Assembly: GCA_035279525.1 (NCBI GenBank)
Contig: DATEHQ010000189.1
Coordinates: 1-6,382, forward strand
Length of the DNA stretch: 6,382 nucleotides
Reading direction: 5' to 3'
From: DATEHQ01 sp035279525
Lineage (GTDB): Bacteria > Chloroflexota > Dormibacteria > Dormibacterales > Dormibacteraceae
The translations under genes and the position numbers were made by a program. This document shows, one piece after another, positions 1 through 6,046 of the stretch (the first letter of the stretch is position 1; each line of letters begins with the position of its first letter). Under the pieces are notes generated by a model that was given only the letters and a program-made list of their open reading frames with translations, ran no database searches and was not told the DNA's origin.

Positions 1-809
1 TCGTGCCGGCGATCCGCGGCGAGCAGATCGCGGCGCTGGCCATCACCGAGCCAGACGCCGGGTCCGACGTCGCGGGGATCACCACGGTCGCCCAACGCTA
101 CGGCGACGAGTTCATCGTCAACGGACGCAAGATCTTCATCACGAACGGCGCTCGATGCCATTGGGCCCTGGTCGTCACCAAGACCGACCGCGAGCGCGGG
201 CACGCCGGCTTCAACCTCCTGCTCATCGAGAAAGGCACCGAGGGGTTCGAGGTCACGCGCACGCTCCAGAAGCTCGGCATGCACTCCTCGGACACGGCCG
301 AGCTGCTTTTCGAGGATTGCCACGTCCCGGTCGCCAACCTCATCGGCGCTGAGGGCGAGGGGTTCAAGAACCTGATGTGGGAGCTTCAGGGCGAGCGCAT
401 GATCGCCGCCGCGGGAGCGATCGCCGGAGCGCAGCGCGTGTTCGAGTACACCATGGAATATGCCCGCAACAGGGAGGCCTTCGGCCGGCCGATCTCGCAG
501 TTCCAGGTCATCAAGCACAAGCTCGTCGACATGGGGACGCAGATCGCCTCGGTGCAGGCGTTCGTGTACCAGACGGCGAAGCAATGGGGGGCGGGGGAGT
601 ACCCCGTACGCGAGATCTCTCAAGCCAAGCTGCTCGCCACCCAGGTCGCCTGCGACGTGGCCGACGAGGCGATCCAGATCCTCGGGGGCCACGGCTACAT
701 GCGCGAGTTCCCCGTCGAGCGCGCGTGGCGCGATGCTCGTCTGGCCCGGATCGGCGCCGGCACCGACGAGATCATGAAGGAGATCATCGCCAAGTCCTAC
801 GGCCTATGA
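1..809 (+). CDS. Acyl-CoA dehydrogenase, LCAD/IVD-like (5' partial)
   Basis: FAD-dependent acyl-CoA dehydrogenase, catalysing alpha,beta-dehydrogenation of an acyl-CoA in fatty-acid or branched-chain catabolism in the cytoplasm. The gene runs in from the left edge. The first full codon is at 3 and 268 residues are visible; relatives have about 380, so roughly 110 N-terminal residues (the first helical domain) are missing. The GTG at 3 is an internal Val, not a start. Counting it as residue 1, I see the FAD/substrate motif ITEPDAGSD (14-22), the middle beta domain with FITNG (45-49) and KLGMHSSDTAELLFED (90-105), then the C-terminal helical domain with RNREAFGRP (155-163) and the FAD-contacting QILGGHGYMREFPVER (225-240). 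Where MCAD/SCAD carry the catalytic Glu (YEGT) this protein has GAGT (251-254). A Glu at 131 in LQGERM aligns with the catalytic Glu of long-chain and isovaleryl-CoA dehydrogenases. The end overlaps the next gene by 4 bp. Family is certain; chain-length specificity cannot be read from sequence. Confidence 0.96.
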   Translation, partial: VPAIRGEQIAALAITEPDAGSDVAGITTVAQRYGDEFIVNGRKIFITNGARCHWALVVTKTDRERGHAGFNLLLIEKGTEGFEVTRTLQKLGMHSSDTAELLFEDCHVPVANLIGAEGEGFKNLMWELQGERMIAAAGAIAGAQRVFEYTMEYARNREAFGRPISQFQVIKHKLVDMGTQIASVQAFVYQTAKQWGAGEYPVREISQAKLLATQVACDVADEAIQILGGHGYMREFPVERAWRDARLARIGAGTDEIMKEIIAKSYGL

Positions 810-2284
810 CCGAGGCCGTCCTGTTCGCCGGCTGCCGGCCCGCGGTGGCTTGCGGCGTCGACGGGCGGATCCTCGCCGTCGGACCGGCCGCGCGGGCGGC
901 GGCGGGCCGCAAGGCACGCGTGGTCCGCCTCGCCGGTGAGGCGTGGCCGGGGCTGATCGATTCGCATATCCACCTCGAGGGCCTGGCCGACCGCAAGGTC
1001 ACGCTCGACCTGACCGCGGCCGAGAGCCGCCAGGATGCCCTGGCCCGCATCAAGAGGTGGTCGTCGGACCTGCCGAGGGAAGCCTGGGTCGTCGGCTCCG
1101 GTTGGTACAACGACGCCTGGCCGGATGCAGCCTTCCCGACCCGCCGCCAGCTCGACCAGGCCGCCGGCGGCCGGCCCGCTTACCTCAGGCGCAAGGACGG
1201 TCACTCGGCCTGGGTCTCGACGGCCGCCCTGCGCGTCGCCGGCATCGAGCGGGCCACCGCGGATCCCCCAGGCGGCGGCATCGACCGCGACGAGCTTGGC
1301 GAGCCGGTGGGCATCCTGCGCGAGACTGCGATGCAACTGGTCGCGGGCGTGGTGCCGCGGCCCGGCGCCGCGGAGCTGGACATCGCCATGGCCCAGGTCC
1401 TGGTGGACCTGGCTCGGGTTGGCGTGACCTCCGTCCACTCGATGGACAGCGCTCGCGGGTTCGCGTCGCTGCAGCGCCTCCACGCCAGGGGCAAGCTCGC
1501 CGCCAGGGTCACCTACAACCTTCCGCTGGCCGACCTGCCGCATGCAGAGAAAATCGGCGTCCGTTCCGGGTGGGGCGATTCGTGGCTGCGCATCTGGGGC
1601 GTCAAGGCGTTCCTCGACGGATCGCTGGGAAGCCGCACGGCGGAGATGCTCGACGGCTCGGGCACCGCGCGCCTGCCCCAGGCCGAGCTCGCCGACATGA
1701 TCGAGCGCTGCGCCAGGGCGGAGCTCAACGTCTGCCTGCACGCGATCGGCGACGGTGCCGTGCGCCGCGCGCTCGACGCCCTGGCGCAGCATCGCAACGC
1801 CTGGTCGCGCTGGCGGCCGCGGATCGAGCACGTCCAGTGTGTTGATCCGAAGGACATGCCGCGCTTCGCCCGGTTCGGGGTCATCGCTTCGATGCAGCCG
1901 ATCCATGCGGTGGCGGATCGCGAGCTGGCCGACCGGATGTGGCCGGCGGTCACCGGTCACGCCTACGCGTGGCGCGCGCTGCGTCGCGCAGGCGCCCGGC
2001 TCGCCTTCGGCTCTGACGCGCCCGTCGAGGCGGCGGACCCGCTGGCCGGCATCGCGGCGGCCACGACCTGGCGACGCGAAGCCCGCTGGCATCCCGAGCT
2101 GGCCCTGAGCCAGTCGGCTGCGCTGCGCGCATACACCGCCGACGCCGCTTACGCGGCGGGCATGGAGCGCGAGCTCGGCGCGCTGCGAGCGGGCCGCCTC
2201 TGTGACCTGACCGTCGTCCGGGACGGGCACGTGGTCGCGACGGTGGTCGGGGGCGAGGTCAGCTGGCTGCGAAAGCCCGCCTGA
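806..2284 (+). CDS. YtcJ-like Amidohydro_3 family metal-dependent hydrolase
   Basis: A 492-residue amidohydrolase-superfamily protein (TIM-barrel metal hydrolase acting on C-N or related bonds), probably cytoplasmic; I see no signal peptide. Metal-site motifs appear in the expected order: GLIDSHIHLEG with H54 and H56, the lysine of VKAFLDGSLGSRTA (K267, likely the carboxylated bridging Lys), LHAIGDGA with H312, IEHVQ with H342, and FGSDAPVE with D404. The small beta domain is formed by the N-terminal 45 or so residues and the C-terminal LRAGRLCDLTVV region. It is a little shorter than typical YtcJ proteins (about 530), mostly at the N terminus. The ATG at 806 is chosen because it forms ATGA with the upstream stop. 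The frame stays open back to 377, but that part only shadows the dehydrogenase. A purine-rich AAGGAG at 777-782 lies 23 bases from the ATG, too far for a normal site, so coupled translation is likely. The 3' end overlaps the opposing HIT gene by 26 bp. Substrate unknown. Confidence 0.93.
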   Translation: MTEAVLFAGCRPAVACGVDGRILAVGPAARAAAGRKARVVRLAGEAWPGLIDSHIHLEGLADRKVTLDLTAAESRQDALARIKRWSSDLPREAWVVGSGWYNDAWPDAAFPTRRQLDQAAGGRPAYLRRKDGHSAWVSTAALRVAGIERATADPPGGGIDRDELGEPVGILRETAMQLVAGVVPRPGAAELDIAMAQVLVDLARVGVTSVHSMDSARGFASLQRLHARGKLAARVTYNLPLADLPHAEKIGVRSGWGDSWLRIWGVKAFLDGSLGSRTAEMLDGSGTARLPQAELADMIERCARAELNVCLHAIGDGAVRRALDALAQHRNAWSRWRPRIEHVQCVDPKDMPRFARFGVIASMQPIHAVADRELADRMWPAVTGHAYAWRALRRAGARLAFGSDAPVEAADPLAGIAAATTWRREARWHPELALSQSAALRAYTADAAYAAGMERELGALRAGRLCDLTVVRDGHVVATVVGGEVSWLRKPA

Positions 2285-2744
2285 GCTTGCCCGCCGTCTC
2301 GGCCAGCGCCTCGTTGACGACCCGCACGTCGTCGATCACCGCCATGAAGCTCGTGTCACCGGTCCACCGGGGCACTGCATGAAGGTGGACGTGATCGGGG
2401 ATGCCCGCCCCGGCGGGGCGGCCGATGTTCGCGCCGAAGTTGAAACCGTCCGGCTTCAACTCATGACGCAGCACCGTGAGCGTGCGCCGGACCGCGCGCA
2501 TCACCTGGGTGGTCTGCTCGTCATCGAGGTCCTCGAGCGTCGCGCGGTGAGCGAGGGGGGCGACCATGGCGTGCCCCGGGTTGTAGGGAAACTTGTTCAG
2601 CATCACGATCGCGCCCTTGGGCCGCCAGACGACGAGGTCCGCGTCCTCTCCGTCCGGATTTTCGATCACGCGGCAGAAAAGGCAGCCTGCCTTCGGCTGC
2701 CCTCCGATGTACTGCATGCGCCACGGCGCCCAGAGCCGCTCCAT
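2259..2744 (-). CDS. HIT-family Ap4A phosphorylase/hydrolase-like protein
   Basis: A 161-residue histidine-triad protein. The HIT motif HVHLHAVP lies at 118-125, with H120 the expected nucleophile that forms the nucleotidyl intermediate. Upstream are the nucleotide-binding strand NKFPYNPGHAMVAPLAH (50-66) and FNFGANIGRPAGAG (101-114). An N-terminal CLFC (C21, C24) fits the zinc site of this subgroup. The N terminus (MERLWAPWRMQYI) and the PRWTGDTSFM tail after the triad resemble the actinobacterial diadenosine tetraphosphate phosphorylase (Rv2613c type) as I remember it, so cleavage of Ap4A or related dinucleotides is the best guess; a general HIT nucleotide hydrolase is the alternative. The ATG at 2744 is supported by family length and by AGAGGA nine bases upstream. 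The gene is divergent from the transporter, sharing one base at the starts, and convergent with the amidohydrolase, overlapping it by 26 bp. Aminoacyl-tRNA synthetases make Ap4A as a side product, so nearby leuS is suggestive but not proof of a link. Confidence 0.93.
   Translation of the reverse strand: MERLWAPWRMQYIGGQPKAGCLFCRVIENPDGEDADLVVWRPKGAIVMLNKFPYNPGHAMVAPLAHRATLEDLDDEQTTQVMRAVRRTLTVLRHELKPDGFNFGANIGRPAGAGIPDHVHLHAVPRWTGDTSFMAVIDDVRVVNEALAETAGKLRRAFAAS
2681..2701 (-). other. Terminator-like hairpin plus T4 inside the HIT coding region
   Basis: Read on the minus strand, GGCAGCC, a 7-base loop GAAGGCA, and GGCTGCC form a perfect 7-bp stem followed immediately by TTTT (2680-2677). This has the shape of a short intrinsic terminator, starting 43 bases after the A of the HIT start codon. 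The T run comes from the Leu-Phe codons of the CLFC zinc motif, so it may be a coding coincidence. On the plus strand it is preceded by AAAA and lacks a T tract, so it would not terminate transcription toward the transporter. Confidence 0.25.
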
Positions 2745-3592
2745 TGATCTACGTCCTCTTGCTGCTGATGGTGACCGCCGTCTGGGGCTGGACTTTCGTC
2801 CTGGTCAAAGATGCAGTCACACAGTACCCGACGCTGCCTTTCCTGCAGGTCCGCTTCCTCCTCGCGCTGCTCGTCATGGCCCTCCTCGTCAGGCGCCTCC
2901 CGACGCGTCGAGAGTTGAACCTGGGGCTGATCGTCGGCGCCGTGCTGGCCGCCGGTTACCTGGCACAGACCGTCGGCCTGACCATGACCAGCCCGGGCAA
3001 CGCGGGGCTGATCACGGGGCTGTTCGTGGTGTTCGCGCCGCTGCTCAACCGGATCGTCGGCGCGCGCATTCGCTGGTGGACGTGGGGGGCCATCCTCGTC
3101 TCGCTCGCCGGCCTCGTCCTGCTCACCGGAGGACCGGCCGGGATGGGACTCGGCGACCTCCTGGTGCTCGCGTGCGCGGGCCTCTTTGCGCTGCATATCG
3201 TGCTTCTCGGAAAGTGGTCGCCGGGCATGCCCGCCGCGCCCCTGGCGATGGTGCAGATGGCCGCCTGCGTGCTGATCTTCAGCGCCGGCGGAACGTGGCA
3301 GCTCCGCCCGCCGAGCGGCTCGGTGTGGCTGGCGATCGCCGTCACGGGCGTCTTCGCGTCGGCCCTTGCCTTCTACATCCAGACCTGGGCCCAGCAGCAC
3401 CTGAGCCCGAGCCGGACCGCGCTGATCCTTGCGACCGAACCGGCATGGGCGCTCGCCGCGGCGGTGGTGCTGGCCGGCCAGCGGTTGGGCCTCATGCAGG
3501 CGGTGGGCGCGGCGTTCGTGCTCGCCGCGATCGTGGGCCACGAACTCGCATCCCTAAAATTTGAGACCCATGGACGGCCGTCCCCGCCGTAG
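2744..3592 (+). CDS. EamA/DMT-superfamily transporter (10 TM)
   Basis: A 282-residue inner-membrane protein made of two EamA repeats, a family of metabolite (often amino-acid or drug) exporters and permeases. About ten hydrophobic helices are visible, near residues 2-22, 31-50, 59-79, 86-103, 111-129, 138-156, 163-182, 194-213, 224-243 and 250-268. Family marks are AVWGWTFVLVKDAV (12-25), the Pro/Arg helix PTLPFLQVRFLLA (29-41), SPGNAGLITGLFVVFAPLL (83-101) and, in the second half, ILATEPAWALAAAVVLAGQR (228-247). The usual Glu of the C-terminal LGE-L motif is Gln here (AGQRLG). The TTG at 2744 is used because it places the WG of helix 1 at residue 14-15, as in relatives; the ATG at 2768 would remove half of helix 1. 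Neither start has a clear ribosome binding site. The end overlaps leuS by 23 bp, so transporter and synthetase are probably co-transcribed at least in part. Substrate cannot be predicted; amino-acid export is possible but only suggested by leuS. Confidence 0.9.
   Translation: MIYVLLLLMVTAVWGWTFVLVKDAVTQYPTLPFLQVRFLLALLVMALLVRRLPTRRELNLGLIVGAVLAAGYLAQTVGLTMTSPGNAGLITGLFVVFAPLLNRIVGARIRWWTWGAILVSLAGLVLLTGGPAGMGLGDLLVLACAGLFALHIVLLGKWSPGMPAAPLAMVQMAACVLIFSAGGTWQLRPPSGSVWLAIAVTGVFASALAFYIQTWAQQHLSPSRTALILATEPAWALAAAVVLAGQRLGLMQAVGAAFVLAAIVGHELASLKFETHGRPSPP
2754..2759 (-). promoter_or_regulatory. Shine-Dalgarno site of the HIT gene
   Basis: On the minus strand AGAGGA ends nine bases before the ATG at 2744, and its GAGG core complements the 16S rRNA tail. 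It sits inside the 5' coding region of the oppositely oriented EamA gene and decides the HIT start. I found no convincing -35/-10 pair upstream of it: a TTGACC at 2808-2803 (minus) has no matching -10 at 17-18 bp. Confidence 0.55.
3555..3560 (+). promoter_or_regulatory. Possible -10 box for a near-leaderless leuS transcript
   Basis: TAAAAT, one mismatch from TATAAT, lies in a small AT-rich island (3553-3563) within GC-rich coding sequence and ends nine bases before the leuS ATG at 3570. Transcription would begin at about 3567-3570, leaving almost no leader, which fits the lack of a ribosome binding site before leuS. The -35 position at 17-bp spacing reads CGTGGG and does not match the consensus. 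The box falls inside the last codons of the EamA gene. Confidence 0.35.
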
Positions 3593-6020
3593 CCTCTACG
3601 TTCCACAGGAGATCGAGCCGAAGTGGCAGCAGATCTGGGACGACCGCGGCGTGATGAAGGCCGACGACAGCTCGAAGAAACCGAAGTACTACGACCTCGT
3701 CATGTACCCCTATCCATCCGGCGACCTGACTGTCGGCCACGCACGCAACTACGTCATGGGTGACGTGCTGGCCCGGATGAAGCGGATGCAGGGCTTCGAG
3801 GTGCTCCATCCATTCGGCTGGGACGCTTTCGGCCTGCCGGCCGAGAACGCGGCCATCAAGAGAGGTGGCCTCCATCCGCTGCAGTGGACGCTCGACAACA
3901 TCGCCAAGGGCAAGCGCGAGCTGAAGGTGATGGGAATCCTCTACGACTGGGACCGCGAGGTCACGAGCTGCCTGCCCGACTACTACCGGTGGACGCAGTG
4001 GCTGTTCTTGCTGATGCATGAGCGCGGCCTGGCGTATCGCGCCATGGCGCCCGTCAACTGGTGTCCTGTGGACAAGACCGTCCTCGCGAACGAGCAGGTG
4101 ATCAACGGACGCTGCTGGAGACACCCCGAGGTCGAGGTCGAGAAGCGCGACCTCGAGCAGTGGTTCTTCAAGATCACCGCCTACGCCGACCGCCTGCTCG
4201 ACGACCTGTCGCTGCTCGACAGGTGGCCGCAGAAGGTCCGCACCATGCAGACCAACTGGATCGGCCGCAGCGAGGGCGCCGAGGTCGATTTTCCGATCGA
4301 CGGGATGCCGGGCGAATCGATTCGCATCTACACGACGCGACCGGACACCCTCTTCGGCGCCATGTTCATGGTGCTGGCGCCGGAGCACCCGCTCGTCGAG
4401 CGCGTCACGTCTGAAGGGCACCGAGAGCGCGTGCGCGAGTACATCGAGCAGGCGCGGAAGGAGACGGAGATCGAGCGACTGTCGACCGAACGCCAGAAGA
4501 CGGGCGTCGCGACGGGCGGGATCGCCATCAACCCGGTCAACGGGGAGCGCATTCCGATCTGGATCGCCGACTACGTGCTGGTGACCTACGGCACCGGCGC
4601 GATCATGGCCGTTCCCGCGCACGACGAGCGCGACTTCGAGTTCGCCAGGACGTACGCCCTGCCCATCCGCGAGGTGATCGCCCCGCCGGGCGGGAGCCAC
4701 GACGAGCTGAGCGCCGCTTACACCGGCCCAGGCACGATGGTCAACAGCGGTGAGTTCACCGGGCTCGATTCAAATTCGGGCCGGGACCGGATCGTCGCTT
4801 GGCTCGAGCAGCACGGCAGGGGAAATCGGTCGGTCAAGTACCGCCTGCGCGACTGGCTGATCTCGCGGCAGCGCTACTGGGGCGCGCCGATCCCGATGAT
4901 CTACTGCCCAACCGACGGAATCGTCCCGGTGCCGAAGGAGCAGCTTCCGGTCTTGCTGCCGAAGGAATACCGGCCGCTGACTGAGGTGCCTGAGTTCTAC
5001 AGGACGGCGTGTCCGAAGTGCGGTCGCGAGGCGCGACGCGAGACCGACACGATGGATACCTTCATCGACTCGTCCTGGTACTTCCTGCGCTACGCCAGTC
5101 CGCACGACACGACCCAGCCGTTCGACGTCGAGCTCGCGAATCACTGGATGCCGGTCGACCAGTACACGGGCGGCGTCGAGCACGCGATCCTGCACCTGCT
5201 CTACTCGCGCTTTTTCATCAAGGTGCTGCACGACGCCGGGATGCTCGAGGTGACGGAGCCGTTCACCGCGCTCTTCAACCAGGGCATGGTCAAGCGCTTC
5301 GGGCAGGTCATGTCGAAATCGCTCGGCAACGGCGTATCGCCCGACGAGCTGGTGGCGGCGCAGGGGGCGGACGCGGGCCGGATCTACGAGATGTTCATCG
5401 GCCCACCCGAGGAAGACGTCGAATGGTCGGACGCGGGGTTGAACGGAGTGGTGCGATTCCTCCATCGCGTCTGGCGGCTCGTGCTGGAGCCCGAGTCGAT
5501 CGTCGAGGAGTCTTCAGGCTGCCCGGGGGTCGACGGCGCGGGGCTGCGGCGCAAGGTCGCGCAGACCGTGGGCAAGGTGACCGAGCATTTTGAAGAGCTG
5601 CGTTTCAACACCGCGGTTGCCGCGCTGATGGAGCTGGCCAACACCATGCAGGGATACCTGCAGCGAGGGGGCGCTCGTGACGCTTCGTGGAACGACGCCG
5701 TTCGCACCCTTGTGAAGCTGCTGAACCCTCTGGCCCCTCACGCCTGCGAGGAGATGTGGCAGTGGCTCGGAGAGCAAACGATGCTGGCCGACGAGGCGTG
5801 GCCGAAGTTCGATCCCGCCGCCGCGGCCGAGCCGCTGGTCACCCTGGTCGTGACGGTCGCCGGCAAGCTGCGCGACCGGTTGAGCGTGGGGATCGGGCTT
5901 TCGGAGGCGGAGGCGCTGGAGACGGCGATGGGGAGCGACAAGGTGCGGTCGGCGCTGGATGGCCGGCCTCCGGCGAAGGTCGTCTACGTCAAGGACAAGC
6001 TGATCAACCTGGTTCCGTAG
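3570..6020 (+). CDS. leuS: Leucyl-tRNA synthetase
   Basis: Cytoplasmic class Ia synthetase (816 residues) that charges tRNA-Leu with leucine. Order of parts: N-terminal YVPQEIEPKWQ (10-20); the HIGH region YPSGDLTVGHARNY (48-61), where the first His of HIGH is Thr (T54-V-G-H57); GWDAFGLPAENAA (83-95); the zinc-domain segment NWCPVDKTVLANEQ (163-176) with C182 and H185; CP1 editing domain from about 230 to 420, with TTRPDT (T260, editing Thr) and GTGAIMAVPAHD (D352); catalytic RLRDWLISRQRYWG (425-438) and DTMDTFIDSSWY (493-504); the KMSKS loop as VMSKS (580-584); anticodon-binding helices with LNPLAPHACEEMWQWLG (718-734); C-terminal domain to LINLVP. The leucine-specific insertion before KMSKS is absent, as in Bacillus. 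ATG 3570 is chosen over TTG 3561 because the conserved Y-x-P segment then starts at residue 10. It overlaps EamA by 23 bp and ends 4 bp from an opposing gene. Function is near certain. Confidence 0.98.
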   Translation: MDGRPRRSLYVPQEIEPKWQQIWDDRGVMKADDSSKKPKYYDLVMYPYPSGDLTVGHARNYVMGDVLARMKRMQGFEVLHPFGWDAFGLPAENAAIKRGGLHPLQWTLDNIAKGKRELKVMGILYDWDREVTSCLPDYYRWTQWLFLLMHERGLAYRAMAPVNWCPVDKTVLANEQVINGRCWRHPEVEVEKRDLEQWFFKITAYADRLLDDLSLLDRWPQKVRTMQTNWIGRSEGAEVDFPIDGMPGESIRIYTTRPDTLFGAMFMVLAPEHPLVERVTSEGHRERVREYIEQARKETEIERLSTERQKTGVATGGIAINPVNGERIPIWIADYVLVTYGTGAIMAVPAHDERDFEFARTYALPIREVIAPPGGSHDELSAAYTGPGTMVNSGEFTGLDSNSGRDRIVAWLEQHGRGNRSVKYRLRDWLISRQRYWGAPIPMIYCPTDGIVPVPKEQLPVLLPKEYRPLTEVPEFYRTACPKCGREARRETDTMDTFIDSSWYFLRYASPHDTTQPFDVELANHWMPVDQYTGGVEHAILHLLYSRFFIKVLHDAGMLEVTEPFTALFNQGMVKRFGQVMSKSLGNGVSPDELVAAQGADAGRIYEMFIGPPEEDVEWSDAGLNGVVRFLHRVWRLVLEPESIVEESSGCPGVDGAGLRRKVAQTVGKVTEHFEELRFNTAVAALMELANTMQGYLQRGGARDASWNDAVRTLVKLLNPLAPHACEEMWQWLGEQTMLADEAWPKFDPAAAAEPLVTLVVTVAGKLRDRLSVGIGLSEAEALETAMGSDKVRSALDGRPPAKVVYVKDKLINLVP

Positions 6021-6046
6021 GCCTCTACTGCTGGGGCACAGGAACC
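6011..6046. other. Nested inverted repeats over the convergent stop codons
   Basis: GGTTCC (6011-6016) pairs with GGAACC (6041-6046). Inside are GTAG-GCCT-CTAC (6017-6028), which contains both TAG stop codons, and TGC-TGGG-GCA (6029-6038). Drawn together they make a three-way junction at the tail-to-tail join of leuS and the lipoprotein gene. The stems are short and no T tract follows on either strand, so a bidirectional terminator is possible but weakly supported. Confidence 0.22.

Noticed and set aside
377..805. Possible 143-residue N-terminal extension of the amidohydrolase
   Set aside because: This part overlaps the strongly conserved dehydrogenase, encodes Arg/Gly/Pro-rich sequence, and the family N terminus begins just after the ATG at 806.
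797..2230. 477-codon open frame on the minus strand opposite the amidohydrolase
   Set aside because: It mirrors the codon structure of a GC-rich gene. The product is rich in Arg, Ala, Gly and Pro with no recognisable domain, while the plus strand has a complete set of amidohydrolase metal motifs.
2405..2421. 7-bp GC stem CCGCCCC / GGGGCGG with a 3-base loop in the HIT gene
   Set aside because: It encodes the conserved Arg-Pro-Ala-Gly-Ala nucleotide loop, is pure G/C and has no following T run on either strand.
2776..2808. TTGACC on the minus strand at 2808-2803 as a -35 box for the HIT gene
   Set aside because: The corresponding -10 positions at 17 and 18 bp read CCAGAC and CAGACG, with no resemblance to TATAAT.
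2593..3564. 323-codon plus-strand frame over the HIT start and the EamA gene
   Set aside because: Low-complexity Arg/Pro/Gly product without domains; the EamA frame shows ten clear membrane helices.
3561..3569. Earlier TTG start for leuS
   Set aside because: It adds three non-conserved residues with no ribosome binding site, and lies within or before the predicted transcription start.
4204..4224. Perfect 8-bp inverted repeat ACCTGTCG / CGACAGGT with a 5-base loop in leuS
   Set aside because: About one such hairpin is expected by chance in a window of this size and GC content, there is no T tract, and it encodes an ordinary LeuRS helix.
3492..4700. 402-codon open frame on the minus strand opposite leuS
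   Set aside because: Shadow of leuS in high-GC sequence; no recognisable domain and the sense gene is unmistakable.
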